Shown here in pieces: positions 63,137 through 64,000 of a stretch of 64,000 bases of DNA (position 1 is its first letter; each line of letters starts with the position of its first letter). Source of the stretch: Saccharomycopsis fibuligera x Saccharomycopsis cf. fibuligera. Lineage: Eukaryota; Ascomycota; Saccharomycetes; Ascoideales; Saccharomycopsidaceae. The position numbers and the translations under genes were made by a program. The stretch is taken from assembly GCA_001936135.1 (NCBI GenBank), contig CP012820.1:2315028-2379027 (forward strand), given 5' to 3'. Below the pieces are notes generated by a model that was not told the DNA's origin, searched no databases, and saw only the letters and a program-made list of their open reading frames with translations.

Positions 63137-64000
63137 TATTGTAAGGGTGGAGGGAAGATAGTAAATATAGAACAAGTGACAAAAAAAGGTATTGTATTGG
63201 TAATATGTATGTGGTGTAAGGGTGGTATGATAATGACTGATACAAGACAGTAAAGAAGAGTGTCGGGAAGATAAGAAGTCAGTAGTACGCGAAATGGTGT
63301 AGTGCAGTAGCAGTAGGCAGACAGTGGAAAGAGTACGAGTTACAAAAAGGTATTATATTGGCAATTTACGTGTGGTGTAAGGGTGGTATGTAAAAGAGAG
63401 TAATACAAGAAGTATGGATAGTGTCAGGAAGGTAGTAAGAAAACAGTAGTAAGTGTAGCAGTAGGCAGATAGTGGAAAGAGTACGAGTGACAGAAAGGTA
63501 TGGTATTGGTAATATATGGTTGTAGGATGGTGGTAAGTGAGAGAATGATACGACAGTATGAAAGAACGTCGAGATAATAGAACAGGGGGAAGAGAAAACA
63601 GTATGAAGTAGTAGTAAAAAGATAGTAAAAATAGAAGTTACAGAAAAGTATTATAATGGTAATAAAATCGCAGGAGGGTGGTACGAGAGAGATTGATATG
63701 ACAGTACGGAAGGGCGTCGGGAAGATAATAAAACAGTGTGTAGAAAGAATAAAAGACGTAGTGCAGTAGCGGTAGAACGATAGTAAAGACAGTAGGGAAT
63801 ATGAGTGACGGACAAGTATTACAATGGTAATATAGAGTTGTAAAAGGGTGGCAAGTGAGAGATTGATATAAGATAGTATGAAAGTGCGTGGGGAAAGAAG
63901 TGAAAAAACAGAGGAAAAACAATGGAAAGAATAAAGTAGCGACAAAAAAATATATATCGGTAATATAGAGTTGTAAAAGGGTGTTACGACAGACAACGGT
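63137..64000. repeat. Diverged ~130-170 bp tandem array, at least five to six units
   Basis: A recurring block (purine-rich run, then AAAGGTATTRTATTGGTAAT-like anchor, then ..GTGTAAGGGTGGTA.. and a GAGANTGATAYNACAGTA segment) has anchors near 63189, 63349, 63497, 63647, 63815 and 63948. It continues past the window edge. Units diverge by substitutions and indels. The opposite strand is open as a 190-codon repetitive frame (63424-63996), but its low-complexity hydrophobic composition and lack of domains argue against a real protein. Confidence 0.75.

Noticed and set aside
63424-63996. 190-codon minus-strand hydrophobic repetitive frame
   Set aside because: Composition (Phe/Leu/Ser/Thr/Tyr) follows from purine-rich repeats on the other strand; unit lengths vary without keeping a clear protein repeat.

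Overview
The window is nuclear DNA of an ascomycete yeast, most likely a member of the CTG-Ser clade (Debaryomycetaceae/Metschnikowiaceae relatives of Candida). Three things point there. The regulator set (an Efg1-type APSES factor, an Msn2/Msn4-type zinc finger, Mds3, a Crh transglycosylase) is typical. Genes are mostly intronless, with a few short introns carrying yeast GTATGT/GTAAGT, TACTAAC-like and AG signals. Codon CTG is almost absent from conserved genes: I found none in frame in HIS4 (848 codons) and one in the chitin synthase (1065 codons). CTG should therefore probably be read as serine (table 12). I cannot name the species.

Layout. 1-10 kb: 3' end of an MSN4-like gene, a Crh-family cell-wall transglycosylase, a 5.35 kb stretch with no convincing gene, then EFG1. 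10-30 kb: MDS3 (divergent from EFG1), a Flc/TRP-like membrane protein and a large ABCC (MRP-type) transporter. These are separated by long, GC-richer gene-free spacers full of simple repeats. 31-39 kb: DSS4 (Rab exchange factor) and three tandem DHA1/QDR-type drug:H+ antiporters on the minus strand. 41-53 kb: a class I chitin synthase, LSB5 (two introns), an unknown coiled-coil protein with a KEN box and Cdk sites, the trifunctional HIS4 with a Gcn4 site in its promoter, and a CPYC glutaredoxin with one intron. 53-58.4 kb: an intracellular GH51 alpha-L-arabinofuranosidase divergent from a sugar-porter gene, a probable pentose-utilisation pair, then an RTA1-family membrane protein and a possible decayed gene. 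58.7-64 kb: no convincing gene. This block holds a ~250 bp GC-rich tandem repeat, a switch from pyrimidine-rich to purine-rich top strand, decayed repeat units and a diverged ~130-170 bp tandem array running off the end. It looks subtelomeric or centromere-like.

Functional themes. Cell-wall building (Crh, chitin synthase), morphogenesis and stress regulation (Efg1, Mds3, Msn4-like), membrane traffic (Dss4, Lsb5) and export or resistance transporters (ABCC, three DHA1, RTA1) dominate. The most interesting unexplained items are the terminal repeat array, a ~146 bp imperfect hairpin at 39.6 kb, the GH51/sugar-porter pair beside a gene desert, and the KEN-box coiled-coil protein.
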